Shown here: positions 7,832 through 15,762 of the stretch, piece after piece | Position numbering within the stretch: the stretch's first letter is position 1 | How the letters are laid out: the number at the start of each line of letters is the position of its first letter | From: Asaia bogorensis_B | Lineage (GTDB): Bacteria > Pseudomonadota > Alphaproteobacteria > Acetobacterales > Acetobacteraceae | DNA length: 64,000 nt | Assembly: GCF_900465315.1 (NCBI RefSeq) | Contig: NZ_UBIX01000014.1 | Reading direction: 5' to 3' (one strand) | Position numbers and translations under genes: made by a program | Notes under the pieces: generated by a model | Databases searched by the model: none | Seen by the model: only the letters and a program-made list of their open reading frames with translations | Told to the model about the DNA's origin: nothing

Positions 7832-9375
7832 GCGTCGATCTCTGCGATGATGGCGTCGATGTCGGCGCGCAGTCGATCAATCTTCTCAACGGTGGCGCTG
7901 ATCTCCTCATTCAGCTCATCGATATTCACAACCTCGCGCGTGTCGCGCGGCTCGACATAGGAGCTGACTGAGAGGTTATACCCGCGCTCCACGACGGTCT
8001 CATACGGCACCGAGGCGGCGACATGATCGACGTCTTCCTTGTGGCCAAAAATCTTTATCACCCGTGCGATGTGTTTGTCCGTCATCAAATTGGTGTTGGT
8101 GGCCTTCCTGAAGAATTCCTCCCCGCTGGCATCGATGAACTGGATGGCCGTGTCGGTCTTGTTCTTGGCGAGGACCAGAATCGTCACCGCGATGGTTGTG
8201 CCGTAGAACAGGTTCGAAGCGAGCGCGATCACCGTCTCGACATAATTGTTATCGACGAGATATTGTCGGATCTTCTTCTCTGCCCCGTCGCGATAGAAGA
8301 TTCCCGGGAAGCATACGATTGCTGCGCGGCCCTTGGCCGAGAGATAGCTGAGCGCATGGAGCACAAAGGCGAAATCGGCTTTTGATTTGGGTGCCAGCAC
8401 GCCTGCCGGAGCAAAGCGGTCATCATTGATCAGAGTCGGATCATCCGAGCCGATCCACTTCACTGAATAGGGCGGGTTGGAAACGATGGCATCAAAGGGT
8501 TTGTCATCCTGGAAATACGGCTGGGTAAGCGTATCGCCGCGCTGTATATTGAACTTGTCATAATTGATGTTGTGCAGGAACATGTTCATGCGGGCGAGGT
8601 TATAGGTCGTGTGGTTGATCTCCTGCCCGAAGAAACCCTCTTCAATGATGTGTTCATCGAACTGCTTCTTGGCTTGCAGCAGCAACGAGCCGGAGCCGCA
8701 GGCCGGGTCATAGATCTTGTTGACCTTTTTCTGCCCGTGCATGGCAAGCTGCGCGATGAGCTTCGAGACATGCTGCGGGGTGAAGAACTCTCCGCCAGAC
8801 TTGCCTGCGTTGGCGGCATAATTCGAGATCAGGAATTCATAGGCATCGCCGAAAAGATCAATCTGACTGTTGTGGAAGTCCCCGAAATTCAATTCTGCAA
8901 CGCGCTTAAGCACCTTGGCCAATCGGCTATTCTTTTCCGTGACGGTATTGCCGAGACGCGTGCTGGTGGTGTCGAAATCGGTGAACAGGCCCTTGATGTC
9001 TTGCTCAGACGGATAGCCATTGGCTGAGGCTTCGATAGCCGTAAATACCTGTGCCAGATCGGTGTTCAGGCTGTCATTGGTGTTGGCGTTGTCCGCTACA
9101 TTGGCGAATAACTGGCTAGGGTAGATGAAATAGCCCTTGGTCTTGATAGCGTCGTCCCTAATGTCATCAGTGATGACATCATCGGATAAAGCCGCATAGT
9201 CGATGCTCTCGTCATCCGCCTCGATATATAGGGCGAAATTTTCGCTGATGAACCGATAGAAGAGCGTGCCAAGGACATACTGTTTGAAGTCCCAGCCATC
9301 GACCGAGCCACGCACATCGTTCGCGATGTCCCAGATTTTCCGTTGTAGCACTGCGCGTTGTTCCTGGCCAGTCAT
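7828..9375 (-). CDS. hsdM: Type I DNA methyltransferase HsdM
   Basis: 515 residues. The N-terminal HsdM helical domain comes first, then the adenine-N6 methylase core with S-adenosylmethionine motif I DPACGSGS (residues 223-230) and catalytic motif IV NPPY (300-303), then a C-terminal coiled region (VDIDELNEEISATVEKIDRLRADIDAI). It methylates adenine in the HsdS target and protects host DNA; with HsdS and HsdR it also forms the complex thought to keep PrrC silent. It is the first intact gene of the operon and overlaps the end of a small helix-turn-helix frame by ATGA. Confidence 0.95.
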   Translation of the reverse strand: MTGQEQRAVLQRKIWDIANDVRGSVDGWDFKQYVLGTLFYRFISENFALYIEADDESIDYAALSDDVITDDIRDDAIKTKGYFIYPSQLFANVADNANTNDSLNTDLAQVFTAIEASANGYPSEQDIKGLFTDFDTTSTRLGNTVTEKNSRLAKVLKRVAELNFGDFHNSQIDLFGDAYEFLISNYAANAGKSGGEFFTPQHVSKLIAQLAMHGQKKVNKIYDPACGSGSLLLQAKKQFDEHIIEEGFFGQEINHTTYNLARMNMFLHNINYDKFNIQRGDTLTQPYFQDDKPFDAIVSNPPYSVKWIGSDDPTLINDDRFAPAGVLAPKSKADFAFVLHALSYLSAKGRAAIVCFPGIFYRDGAEKKIRQYLVDNNYVETVIALASNLFYGTTIAVTILVLAKNKTDTAIQFIDASGEEFFRKATNTNLMTDKHIARVIKIFGHKEDVDHVAASVPYETVVERGYNLSVSSYVEPRDTREVVNIDELNEEISATVEKIDRLRADIDAIIAEIDA

Positions 9376-9557
9376 CTCTCTTTATCCCTCTTTGGACCGG
9401 CTTTACGCTTGATCCAGTCCTTGATATCCACGCGCTGAAACCGCAGCGCGCCGCCAACTCGGAAGCTGATCAGCTCATTGTCGGCCGCAGCCAGACAGGT
9501 AGCTGGCGCACGAAATGAGTTTACCCTACATCCGGACGGCCGGGCAATTGGCCGTTG
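9372..9557 (-). pseudogene. 5'-truncated helix-turn-helix (excisionase/AlpA-like) remnant
   Basis: The minus-strand frame ending at 9372 reads ...NELISFRVGGALRFQRVDIKDW..., which resembles the second half of MerR/AlpA-type helix-turn-helix proteins that often accompany integrases. The usual first helix and a start codon are missing: the frame is closed upstream by a TGA near 9558 and has no ATG. It still overlaps the hsdM start by ATGA, so it may once have been translationally coupled to hsdM. Alternatively it is a frameshifted gene whose 5' part lies in another frame at 9526-9723. Confidence 0.45.
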
Positions 9558-9719
9558 TCAGCAGTGTTCGTCCCAGATCCGGCCCGGTCCGCGCACTGCC
9601 TTCGAATAGCAATAAAGATTTGCGCTGGTCATGTTCGCGTTGCGGAAAACGATCTGGGCAGCGGTACGCCCGATATAAAGCGGAAGCGGACGTCCTGAAA
9701 TATCTAGGCTTCTCTGCGT
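9558..9719. other. Gap between helix-turn-helix remnant and integrase
   Basis: Only a 65-codon minus-strand frame spans this stretch (9526-9723), with no family I recognise. The promoter for the hsdM-hsdS-prrC-hsdR operon probably lies here, but no convincing -35/-10 pair stands out. Confidence 0.3.
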
Positions 9720-11366
9720 TCACCTGTCGGAAATCGCTAGATCAAGCGTCTCGTAACTGATCGCTTCTACAACACGCTTGAGGTTAGAGATGTCAATCGC
9801 GGAGGTGTAGTTCATGGTCCCCTGGCTGCGATGCGTCGCTTCATGCCCCAGGAGGCGGTCAATCCATATCTCCCGCAGTTCATGCCCAGTGTTGCGCAGC
9901 TTTGTCGAGACTGTGTGGCGGAAGCTGTGGAAACAGACCTCCCTGGGGAGACCGGCTCTGCTTCTGAGACGCGCAAAGGCCTGAGAGAAGCTCGCTGAGC
10001 GGTCGCCCGTCTTAGTGACGACCAGATCCGGGAACAACCAGACCTGATCGGGCTTCATGAAAGACAGAATACCCTTTGCAATCAGCTCAGGGTGGATCGG
10101 TACGATGCGTGTGCCAGCCTGTGTCTTTGGGGACCATCCGCTCTCGCTATGCGGGCGGATCTGAAAACAGGCGGTACCTTCCATCATCTCGATATCGGCG
10201 CATCGCAGGTTGCAGATCTCACCCAGTCTCATACCTGTATAGGCAGCAATATTGATGATTGCGGCTGCAGTGCGTGCAGAGGGCGTGCGGCTCGCCCATG
10301 GTGTCGCATTGAGCTGCGCCAGCTCAGCGTCGCTGAAGCAGCGTCGTTCGACCTTCTTCGTGACATGGTAGTCCCAGCCCGCCCAGACATTGCGTGACAC
10401 CAGATCACGCTGCAGCAGGAGCGCCCAAAGAGCGGAGAGACGAGAGAAGTGGTTCTTGACCGTCTTGGCGCTGATGGTCTCGAGCGTTTCGGTTTCAGCG
10501 CGAGCGACCTCGTCACGGATTGAGCGGCCGTTGCGTTCCTTGCCGTGGGTGGAGGGAAGACGGAAGAGGAGATCACGGAACTCGCCAGCCGTCTCGCCGG
10601 TAACCCGTTCAACCTCCATGTCGCCGAAAGCGTCGATGAACAGGTTAAGCGCTTTGCGCGTGCCGCGTTTCGTATCCTCTGAGCGATTGGTATCTGGGTA
10701 GATAAAACGCTCCGCAGCCATGCTGACTGTAAGAGGCTTCGAGCGGGAGCCGGAGCTTGCCAGCTTTTTCTTTGGTATGGTTGGTCCGCGCGGGTCTGGT
10801 TCAGCAGTCAGCGGCACTGGGGCGATAGGTTCGCTCTTCCTGGCGGTCCCAATGTCGACGACGATACTTTTCAGGAGATTGACCTGAGCGGCCAGATTAG
10901 CGGCCTCCGCACGTGCTTCAGGCAGATCCTGCTTCACGATTTTCCGCATCGTTTCGAGCCGCTCGGTATCCTTGGCAAGATAGGGGCCGATGATGGAGAG
11001 AAAACGCGTCACAAGGTTGTTGAACTCGAGGAAGCGTACCTGAACCTCTGTCATTTCCCTCTCATGCTTGAGTTCGAGCAGGCGCATTTCGATGGCATGG
11101 GCAGACTCGGTATCGCGAACGAAGCTCTCATAAAAAGTGATGATCTCGTCCGGTGTGGGCGGTCGGGCTTTCGAGTCACTCATGGCGCGCACCTTGTCGA
11201 AGAACTGTCCGGTCCGGTCATATAGCTGTGCCGCCCGTCTGCGAGCCTCGAGTTTAGCCGAAGTATCAAGCGAAAGGGAGATCTCGGACCGCCTCAGGAG
11301 AGGCTGGATATCCTTCGGCACGGCCCTGCGAAAATGGTATCGGGACCCGATCAGACGCAGCATCAA
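9720..11366 (-). CDS. Tyrosine-type site-specific integrase
   Basis: 548 residues. The N-terminus (RYHFRRAVPKDIQPLLRRSEISLSL, first 20 being the recognisable part) is typical of proteobacterial island integrases. A coiled middle region is followed by the catalytic domain, with Arg in YTGMRLGEICNLR, the HSFRHT box (HxxR), GHEATHRSQGTMNY and the nucleophile Tyr near the C-terminus. It would integrate and excise the element through a tRNA attachment site. The gene starts 85 bases from the 3' end of tRNA-Leu(UAA), the standard arrangement for an element inserted in that tRNA gene. Nothing suggests inactivation. Confidence 0.92.
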   Translation of the reverse strand: MMLRLIGSRYHFRRAVPKDIQPLLRRSEISLSLDTSAKLEARRRAAQLYDRTGQFFDKVRAMSDSKARPPTPDEIITFYESFVRDTESAHAIEMRLLELKHEREMTEVQVRFLEFNNLVTRFLSIIGPYLAKDTERLETMRKIVKQDLPEARAEAANLAAQVNLLKSIVVDIGTARKSEPIAPVPLTAEPDPRGPTIPKKKLASSGSRSKPLTVSMAAERFIYPDTNRSEDTKRGTRKALNLFIDAFGDMEVERVTGETAGEFRDLLFRLPSTHGKERNGRSIRDEVARAETETLETISAKTVKNHFSRLSALWALLLQRDLVSRNVWAGWDYHVTKKVERRCFSDAELAQLNATPWASRTPSARTAAAIINIAAYTGMRLGEICNLRCADIEMMEGTACFQIRPHSESGWSPKTQAGTRIVPIHPELIAKGILSFMKPDQVWLFPDLVVTKTGDRSASFSQAFARLRSRAGLPREVCFHSFRHTVSTKLRNTGHELREIWIDRLLGHEATHRSQGTMNYTSAIDISNLKRVVEAISYETLDLAISDR

Positions 11367-11422
11367 ACTTTCCCGTTCTGGGAAGAATTCCGGGAAAACC
11401 CCGGTTTGACGCGTCGAGAGCC

Positions 11423-11450
11423 AAAAAACCTATCAATTTCAATGAGATAG
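11423..11450 (-). terminator. Weak terminator after tRNA-Leu
   Basis: On the minus strand the tRNA CCA end is followed by CTATC...GATAG (5-bp stem, 11-base loop) and then, after one G, a run of six T. The short stem makes it weak but the position fits. It may also mark the core of the attachment site. Confidence 0.45.
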
Positions 11451-11536
11451 TGGTGCGAACTATGGGACTCGAACCCATACGCCCTTACGGACTCGAGATT
11501 TTAAGTCTCGTGCGTCTACCATTCCGCCAAGTTCGC
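11451..11536 (-). tRNA. tRNA-Leu (anticodon UAA)
   Basis: The reverse complement folds as a type II tRNA. The acceptor stem is GCGAACT/AGTTCGC with discriminator A and an encoded CCA. The anticodon stem is CGAGA/TCTCG around the loop CTTAAAA (anticodon TAA). A variable arm is present and the T arm holds GGGTTCGAGTCCC. With CCA it is 86 bases long. The 3' end faces the integrase at 9720-11366, so the gene is very likely the integration site of the restriction island and was rebuilt intact on insertion. Confidence 0.95.
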
Positions 11537-11601
11537 ACAGCACGGCTCAGGCTCTAGCACGTGGGCGAGGGGGTGAAAATCCCTTGCGGGCAGCATAGCT
11601 A

Positions 11602-12342
11602 CTATCCAAGTGCCATCAGCGCTGTACCATGCTGCCTGAGCCAGGCTTGTGCCGGCTTGCGGTGTTCATGAAACCGCTCCACCAAAGCCCAGAAGGCCGG
11701 GCTATGGTCGAAATGCGTCAGATGGGCGAGCTCGTGCACCATCACGTAACGGCGGACAGATTTCGGCATCATGATAAGGCGCCAGTTCAGCATGACCCGT
11801 CCGGTTCGTGTGCAACTCCCCCAGCGGGTGCGAGCATTGCTGCAAGCGAAACGCGAGATCTGGCATGACATTCGCTCGGCCTCATGAGCAAGCTCGGCGG
11901 GGAGCATCAACCCGGCCCGATGCCTGAGGAAAACCAGAACCCGTTGCTCGAAGCGCTCAATGGGACCGTTGATCCGTAGGCTACCCTTTTCCATAACGGC
12001 GCTCTGTCTTTGCTCTGGCGCATGAATCAGGGTGACCGGGTAATCACCAAGCAGGATGGCGCTTCCCGGAACAAGGGCGGTCACAGCTGGCAGGGCATTG
12101 AGTCGTTCGCGCACCCAGCTGTCGTGAGTGTGTAGAAAGCGTCGCGCATGGGACAGCGGTAAATGGCGGGGGCAGGTCACTACCACCTGACGGTTGGCGC
12201 CGTCGATGCGAAGCGAAATGCGCTTGGCACGCGCAGAGTGTCGCCACGTCACCGGGTAGGCGGGGTCTGTCACCAGCGTCGTTTGGTTGAAGGTCGCTTG
12301 CGTCGTTTTTTCGCAACGCCGGAGGGAATTTCCGCCGGCCAC
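11602..12342 (-). CDS. YgjP-like metal-dependent hydrolase (DUF45)
   Basis: 246 residues. The C-terminal half holds the zinc-binding motif HELAHLTHFDHSPAFW (HExxH plus a downstream His), characteristic of the DUF45/YgjP family, a metallopeptidase-like fold. The N-terminal half, with WRHSARAKRISLRID and VVVTCPRHLP, is also typical. The start at 12342 overlaps the preceding ycgN-like gene by 73 bases; a later non-ATG start is possible. It is the last gene of the minus-strand operon that begins with the degenerate ABC transporter. The substrate is unknown; a SprT-like role on proteins and a nucleotide-hydrolase role have both been suggested for relatives. Confidence 0.85.
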   Translation of the reverse strand: MAGGNSLRRCEKTTQATFNQTTLVTDPAYPVTWRHSARAKRISLRIDGANRQVVVTCPRHLPLSHARRFLHTHDSWVRERLNALPAVTALVPGSAILLGDYPVTLIHAPEQRQSAVMEKGSLRINGPIERFEQRVLVFLRHRAGLMLPAELAHEAERMSCQISRFACSNARTRWGSCTRTGRVMLNWRLIMMPKSVRRYVMVHELAHLTHFDHSPAFWALVERFHEHRKPAQAWLRQHGTALMALG

Positions 12343-12773
12343 TCAACGATATGGTCTTCCAGCATCCCGGCTTCGCGCTCGCTGATCATGCGGCCCTTTC
12401 CCGAGATTCCCGCTTCGTGCACAGAGTTAGCCGAGCCCGTGCGCAAATGGTGCCAGGCCGGGAGGTCCTGCCCGTCGCGGATCAGCACATAGGCGCAGCT
12501 TGGAGGCAGCCAGTCGATATCGGCCAGAATTTCCGGTGTGAGCGAGACACAGTCAGGCACCTTGCGAAACCGCGTGGGATATTGCGAGCACTGACAGGTT
12601 TCCAGATCGAGCAGACGGCACGCGACATTTGTGAAATGGATCGCGTCGGTCTCTTCATCACGCAGCTTGTGCAGGCAGCATTTGCCGCAGCCATCGCATA
12701 AAGATTCCCATTGCGCCTTGGTCATCTCTGACAAGGGGATCACCTGCCAGAAAGGATGTTCGGAGTCAGACAT
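12270..12773 (-). CDS. YcgN/YkgJ-family cysteine-cluster protein
   Basis: 167 residues from the ATG at 12773 (MSDSEHPFWQ), which fits homologues better than the upstream frame start at 12815. The CDGCGKCC motif, a further CRLLDLETCQC and PDC supply the cysteines of the UPF0260/YcgN family, thought to bind zinc or an iron-sulphur cluster. The N-terminal W/SLCDGCGKCC arrangement is canonical. Its start overlaps the end of the short permease (12766) by 8 bases and its end overlaps the YgjP-like gene, so all are co-translated. The biochemical role is not established. Confidence 0.88.
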   Translation of the reverse strand: MSDSEHPFWQVIPLSEMTKAQWESLCDGCGKCCLHKLRDEETDAIHFTNVACRLLDLETCQCSQYPTRFRKVPDCVSLTPEILADIDWLPPSCAYVLIRDGQDLPAWHHLRTGSANSVHEAGISGKGRMISEREAGMLEDHIVEWPAEIPSGVAKKRRKRPSTKRRW

Positions 12774-13194
12774 GGACAGGCTTTGCAAGCATGAAACAGA
12801 AGGTGAGGGCAACAAGAGAAATCAGGCAGGAGAGCAGGATCGGACCTCTCAGAAGGGGAAACCACAGCAGGCGTATGCGTGCGCGGGAGCCCGCCCCCAG
12901 GCCGGATGCTGCGCGGCTCAGCGCTTCAACTCTACCCACAAGCCTCCTGTAGATCGGCAAGGTGCAGAAAGGCGCTGAGAGAGCGCCGCTCATGAGCATC
13001 GCACTGTGAAAAGGCCAGGGCGGCGGGGCGCTGCTCAACCAGAATGCCCCGATCAAGGATGCCCAGGCCGCGTGTGTGTAATAGGTTTCCTGAGCTGGCT
13101 GTCGTCTGAGGTGGGAAGCGCGGGGAGCAACAAGCGCAATCAGAGCCAGGCAAAGCGCCCAACCGCCAATAAGTGCCAGCAAAGAGATCATCAT
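12766..13194 (-). CDS. Very short ABC-transporter permease-like membrane protein
   Basis: 142 residues from the ATG at 13194, which overlaps the stop of the binding-protein gene as ATGA. About four hydrophobic segments are visible (residues 3-22, 44-58, 62-82, 114-135). The stretch EALSRAASGLGAGSRARIRL, then WFPLLRGPIL, matches the EAA loop by which ABC permeases contact their ATPase. Family permeases usually have 250 or more residues and six segments, so this is either a remnant or a reduced subunit. The open frame is intact and coupled to its neighbours, which argues that it is expressed. Confidence 0.6.
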   Translation of the reverse strand: MMISLLALIGGWALCLALIALVAPRASHLRRQPAQETYYTHAAWASLIGAFWLSSAPPPWPFHSAMLMSGALSAPFCTLPIYRRLVGRVEALSRAASGLGAGSRARIRLLWFPLLRGPILLSCLISLVALTFCFMLAKPVHV

Positions 13195-14225
13195 GGCGTT
13201 GCCGTCAGCCATGCCTGAAAACGCTTCTGCAAGGCGTAATAGTTTATCGCCCAGAAACCATCGTTTACAGCGAGCATACGGATATCTCGCCCGTCCTGGG
13301 GGGCATCCTGCGTATCGTCATGCAGTGGCGTCTGATCGCGCAACATTTTCAGAACGGCCTCAGCCTGCTCGGGAGAAACGTTGCGCGGTATTGCCCAGGA
13401 AACTTTCTGGCGCAGGGATTGCCGCCATTGCACCGCAAAACTCGCTTTATCCCCAAGGTCTGCCAGCCGATCATGGGGGGTAGAAAGCATAAGGGCAGCC
13501 CCACTGCTCATAATACGTGATGCTTCCTCTGGCGTGCGCCACCAGACCAGATAAGGTCGCAACTGATCGAGCTTGCGGAATGCGCGATCCACCCCGGCAG
13601 GGGAGGCGAGGGCGGTATAGATATCGCCGGGCGCAACGCCATCAGCCATGAGGGCAATTTCAAGCGTGCCACGCGGGTCAAGGCGCAAGGCGCGCTTGCC
13701 GGGATGACGGGCTATGTCCCAGAAATCGCTCCAGCTAGGCGCTTCGTCTCCCAGCCTCCCCCGATCCCATGCCAGCACAAGGCTGTCCTCGCCGGCGGCA
13801 ATGCCACAAGGTGAAGCCGGGGGATTGTTTGCCACCGCAGCACTCGTCGATACTGGCAAGGTTTGCACCACGCCATCGCGGCAGGCGGCGTAAAGCGTCA
13901 TGTTATCCATCATCGCGGCCAGCCACGCTGGTTTATGTGTCTGTGCAGCCAGCCGCAGCGTCGCAAGCGTGCCGTCCCACTCCTGCAATGGGTAAGGCTG
14001 GTCGGGCATCAGGAGCGAATGTGCGTCCAGACTGCCCGATAGCACGGCAAGACCCAACTGGGATCTGGAAGGATGTACTGCCTTTTTTCCTGACGCATGA
14101 TGTGCAACGTGGCGGGCGTGATGGGTCGTCGCGACGGCCTCACATGAGGATGAAGGCAACGCTACGGACAGGCAAAGCGATACCAACAACGAGTATACGG
14201 CTTTGCTACAAGCGTCGCGTGTCAA
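13191..14225 (-). CDS. Periplasmic ABC-type substrate-binding protein (PotD-like)
   Basis: 344 residues with a signal peptide (hydrophobic residues about 9-26). The body fits the type 2 periplasmic binding fold of the polyamine/iron/thiamine group: SLVLAWDRGRLGDEAPSWSDFWDI, of which WSDFWD is the family hallmark, then a VWWRTPEEASRIMSSGA segment like PotD. The predicted start is a TTG at 14225 with no strong ribosome site, so it may lie elsewhere. A His-rich spacer (HHARHVAHHASG) follows the signal and could bind metal. It sits between the pseudo-ATPase and the short permease. The ligand cannot be told from sequence. Confidence 0.72.
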   Translation of the reverse strand: MTRDACSKAVYSLLVSLCLSVALPSSSCEAVATTHHARHVAHHASGKKAVHPSRSQLGLAVLSGSLDAHSLLMPDQPYPLQEWDGTLATLRLAAQTHKPAWLAAMMDNMTLYAACRDGVVQTLPVSTSAAVANNPPASPCGIAAGEDSLVLAWDRGRLGDEAPSWSDFWDIARHPGKRALRLDPRGTLEIALMADGVAPGDIYTALASPAGVDRAFRKLDQLRPYLVWWRTPEEASRIMSSGAALMLSTPHDRLADLGDKASFAVQWRQSLRQKVSWAIPRNVSPEQAEAVLKMLRDQTPLHDDTQDAPQDGRDIRMLAVNDGFWAINYYALQKRFQAWLTATP

Positions 14226-14299
14226 ACGACCATGTCGGATAAGGGTGGGCGACGCGTTCAGGAAACGGCCTTTCTATGAAAAAAAATACGGAACATCCC

Positions 14300-15409
14300 T
14301 TATAGATCGTCTTTCATCGGAAAGGCCACAGCCTGACTTGCCTGCCATGCAAGTTGCATGGGCGTGCCGGGCGCGAGGTGGCGGCCGGACTGCAGGAGCG
14401 GGCGTCTCATCTCTATCTCCACACCGTCGGAGAGACGAAGCCTCAAACGCATCTGCTCCCCCGTATTCAGCACGGATTGCAAGGTTGCGACGAGAGGCTG
14501 TGGGCCGTCATCATCCAGCACAGAAGTCGAGAAGAGCGGCGTTATGCGATCAGGGCGTATGCAAAGTACACAAAGGCTGTCTTCCTCCAGATCAGCGTCG
14601 GCAAGTGCCTCTACAATCCCGCCACTGGCGAGATGCACAGTGGCAACATCATCTTCGATTGTCAGCGTGCGCCCAACCAGAAGATTCGCCTCCGCGAACA
14701 GGGAAGCAACCCAGGGGGTGGCTGGGCGATCAAGCAGAATGCTGGCGTTGGCGCACTGGACAAGGGTTAGCTTGTCGAACAGCGCGATGCGTCCCCCCAG
14801 CCAGACTGCATCCTCACGACTGTTCGCGGTGTAGAGCAGGGTCAGGCCGAGCGCTCTGTGTAGCTTCGTGATCAATTGACGCGTTCGGATGATGGCGCGC
14901 AAGTCCAGCCCGGACAGAATATCATCCAGCACAAGGACTGAGGGATTGAAGGCCAGCGCCCGCGCCAGCCGCAGCCTCAGATCATACTCGGGGGACAGAC
15001 TGTCAGCACGGGTCGATGAGAAAGCATCGAGCCCGAGAAGCGCGAGACGGTTGCTGACGATGGCGTTCATCTCATGAAGCGGCATCCCCCGCACACGCAG
15101 GGAAAAAGCAATGTTGTCGGCAACGTCCATATGGCCGAAAACAGGTTCGCGCGCCGAAACCAGTGCGATATCACGCCTCTCGGGCGGCTCTTCAAGAATT
15201 GGCTCACCGTTGATCATGACGCACCCCGATGCCGGAGCTGCAAAGCCGCTCAGAACATCGCAGAACAGACCTAGCTGGTCGGTTGTCTCACTCAGCAGGC
15301 TGATGGCCTCGCCTCTGCCCAGCTCGAGAGAGAAGCCGGGTGCTCCCGCCGTCATCGAAAGCGCATGTAGCGACAGTGGCGGCTGATGTTCCCGCGATGA
15401 ACCTGACAT
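14300..15409 (-). CDS. ABC-transporter ATPase homologue lacking catalytic motifs
   Basis: 369 residues, the normal length for a PotA/FbpC-type ATPase with C-terminal TOBE domain, and it aligns throughout (PPERRDIALVSAREPVFGHM, LGLDAFSSTRADSL, RLARALAFNPSVLVLDD). The working residues are gone. Walker A, normally GPSGxGKTT, reads SETTDQLGL; the Q-loop Gln is replaced; the signature LSGGQ reads LSPEY; the Walker B Glu is Asp; the switch His is lost (YTANSRED). A GCGAGG ribosome site precedes the ATG. It cannot be expected to hydrolyse ATP alone. It may be a structural pseudo-ATPase, partner with an ATPase encoded elsewhere, or bind a ligand. Confidence 0.8.
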   Translation of the reverse strand: MSGSSREHQPPLSLHALSMTAGAPGFSLELGRGEAISLLSETTDQLGLFCDVLSGFAAPASGCVMINGEPILEEPPERRDIALVSAREPVFGHMDVADNIAFSLRVRGMPLHEMNAIVSNRLALLGLDAFSSTRADSLSPEYDLRLRLARALAFNPSVLVLDDILSGLDLRAIIRTRQLITKLHRALGLTLLYTANSREDAVWLGGRIALFDKLTLVQCANASILLDRPATPWVASLFAEANLLVGRTLTIEDDVATVHLASGGIVEALADADLEEDSLCVLCIRPDRITPLFSTSVLDDDGPQPLVATLQSVLNTGEQMRLRLRLSDGVEIEMRRPLLQSGRHLAPGTPMQLAWQASQAVAFPMKDDL

Positions 15410-15483
15410 GAAACCTCGCCTGAACTCTAAGCGTTGTATCCGAAACCATAAGATACGGTTCAGACCGTTTGAGGAGTTGTGAC

Positions 15484-15762
15484 ATGAGCAAAACTGACGT
15501 CAAGAAGTCTGTAGATAATGCCAGCAAATCGGCTCAGGAACAGATCGACAGCCTGAAGGACCAGCTGGAGCAGCTGCTCAAGGATCGTATCAACCCTGCG
15601 CTGCTTGATGTTGCAGGGCGCGCCGATCAGGCAGTGGCCAATGCCCGCGAGATCACAGACGTGCAGCTTCACAACGCCGAGGCCCGTGTGCGTGCTCGCC
15701 CCATCGCTGCAGTTTTGATTTCTGCAGTCATTGGCTTTATTGCAGGACGTGTCTCCAAATAG
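15484..15762 (+). CDS. DUF883 (ElaB/YqjD-like) membrane-anchored protein
   Basis: 92 residues from the ATG at 15484, which has a GAGGAG ribosome site. The long amphipathic helix (DNASKSAQEQIDSLKDQLEQ and onward) is followed by a single C-terminal membrane segment PIAAVLISAVIGFIAGRVSK, of which ARPIAAVLISAVIGFIAGR is the DUF883 signature. E. coli ElaB and YqjD sit in the inner membrane and bind ribosomes in stationary phase; that role is not shown here. It heads a plus-strand group with the YqjE-like gene, the same neighbourhood as E. coli yqjD-yqjE. Confidence 0.88.
   Translation: MSKTDVKKSVDNASKSAQEQIDSLKDQLEQLLKDRINPALLDVAGRADQAVANAREITDVQLHNAEARVRARPIAAVLISAVIGFIAGRVSK

Noticed and set aside
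14300..15409. Calling the ABC ATPase a plain functional PotA-like ATPase
   Set aside because: Every catalytic motif is altered, so ordinary transport ATPase function cannot be claimed.
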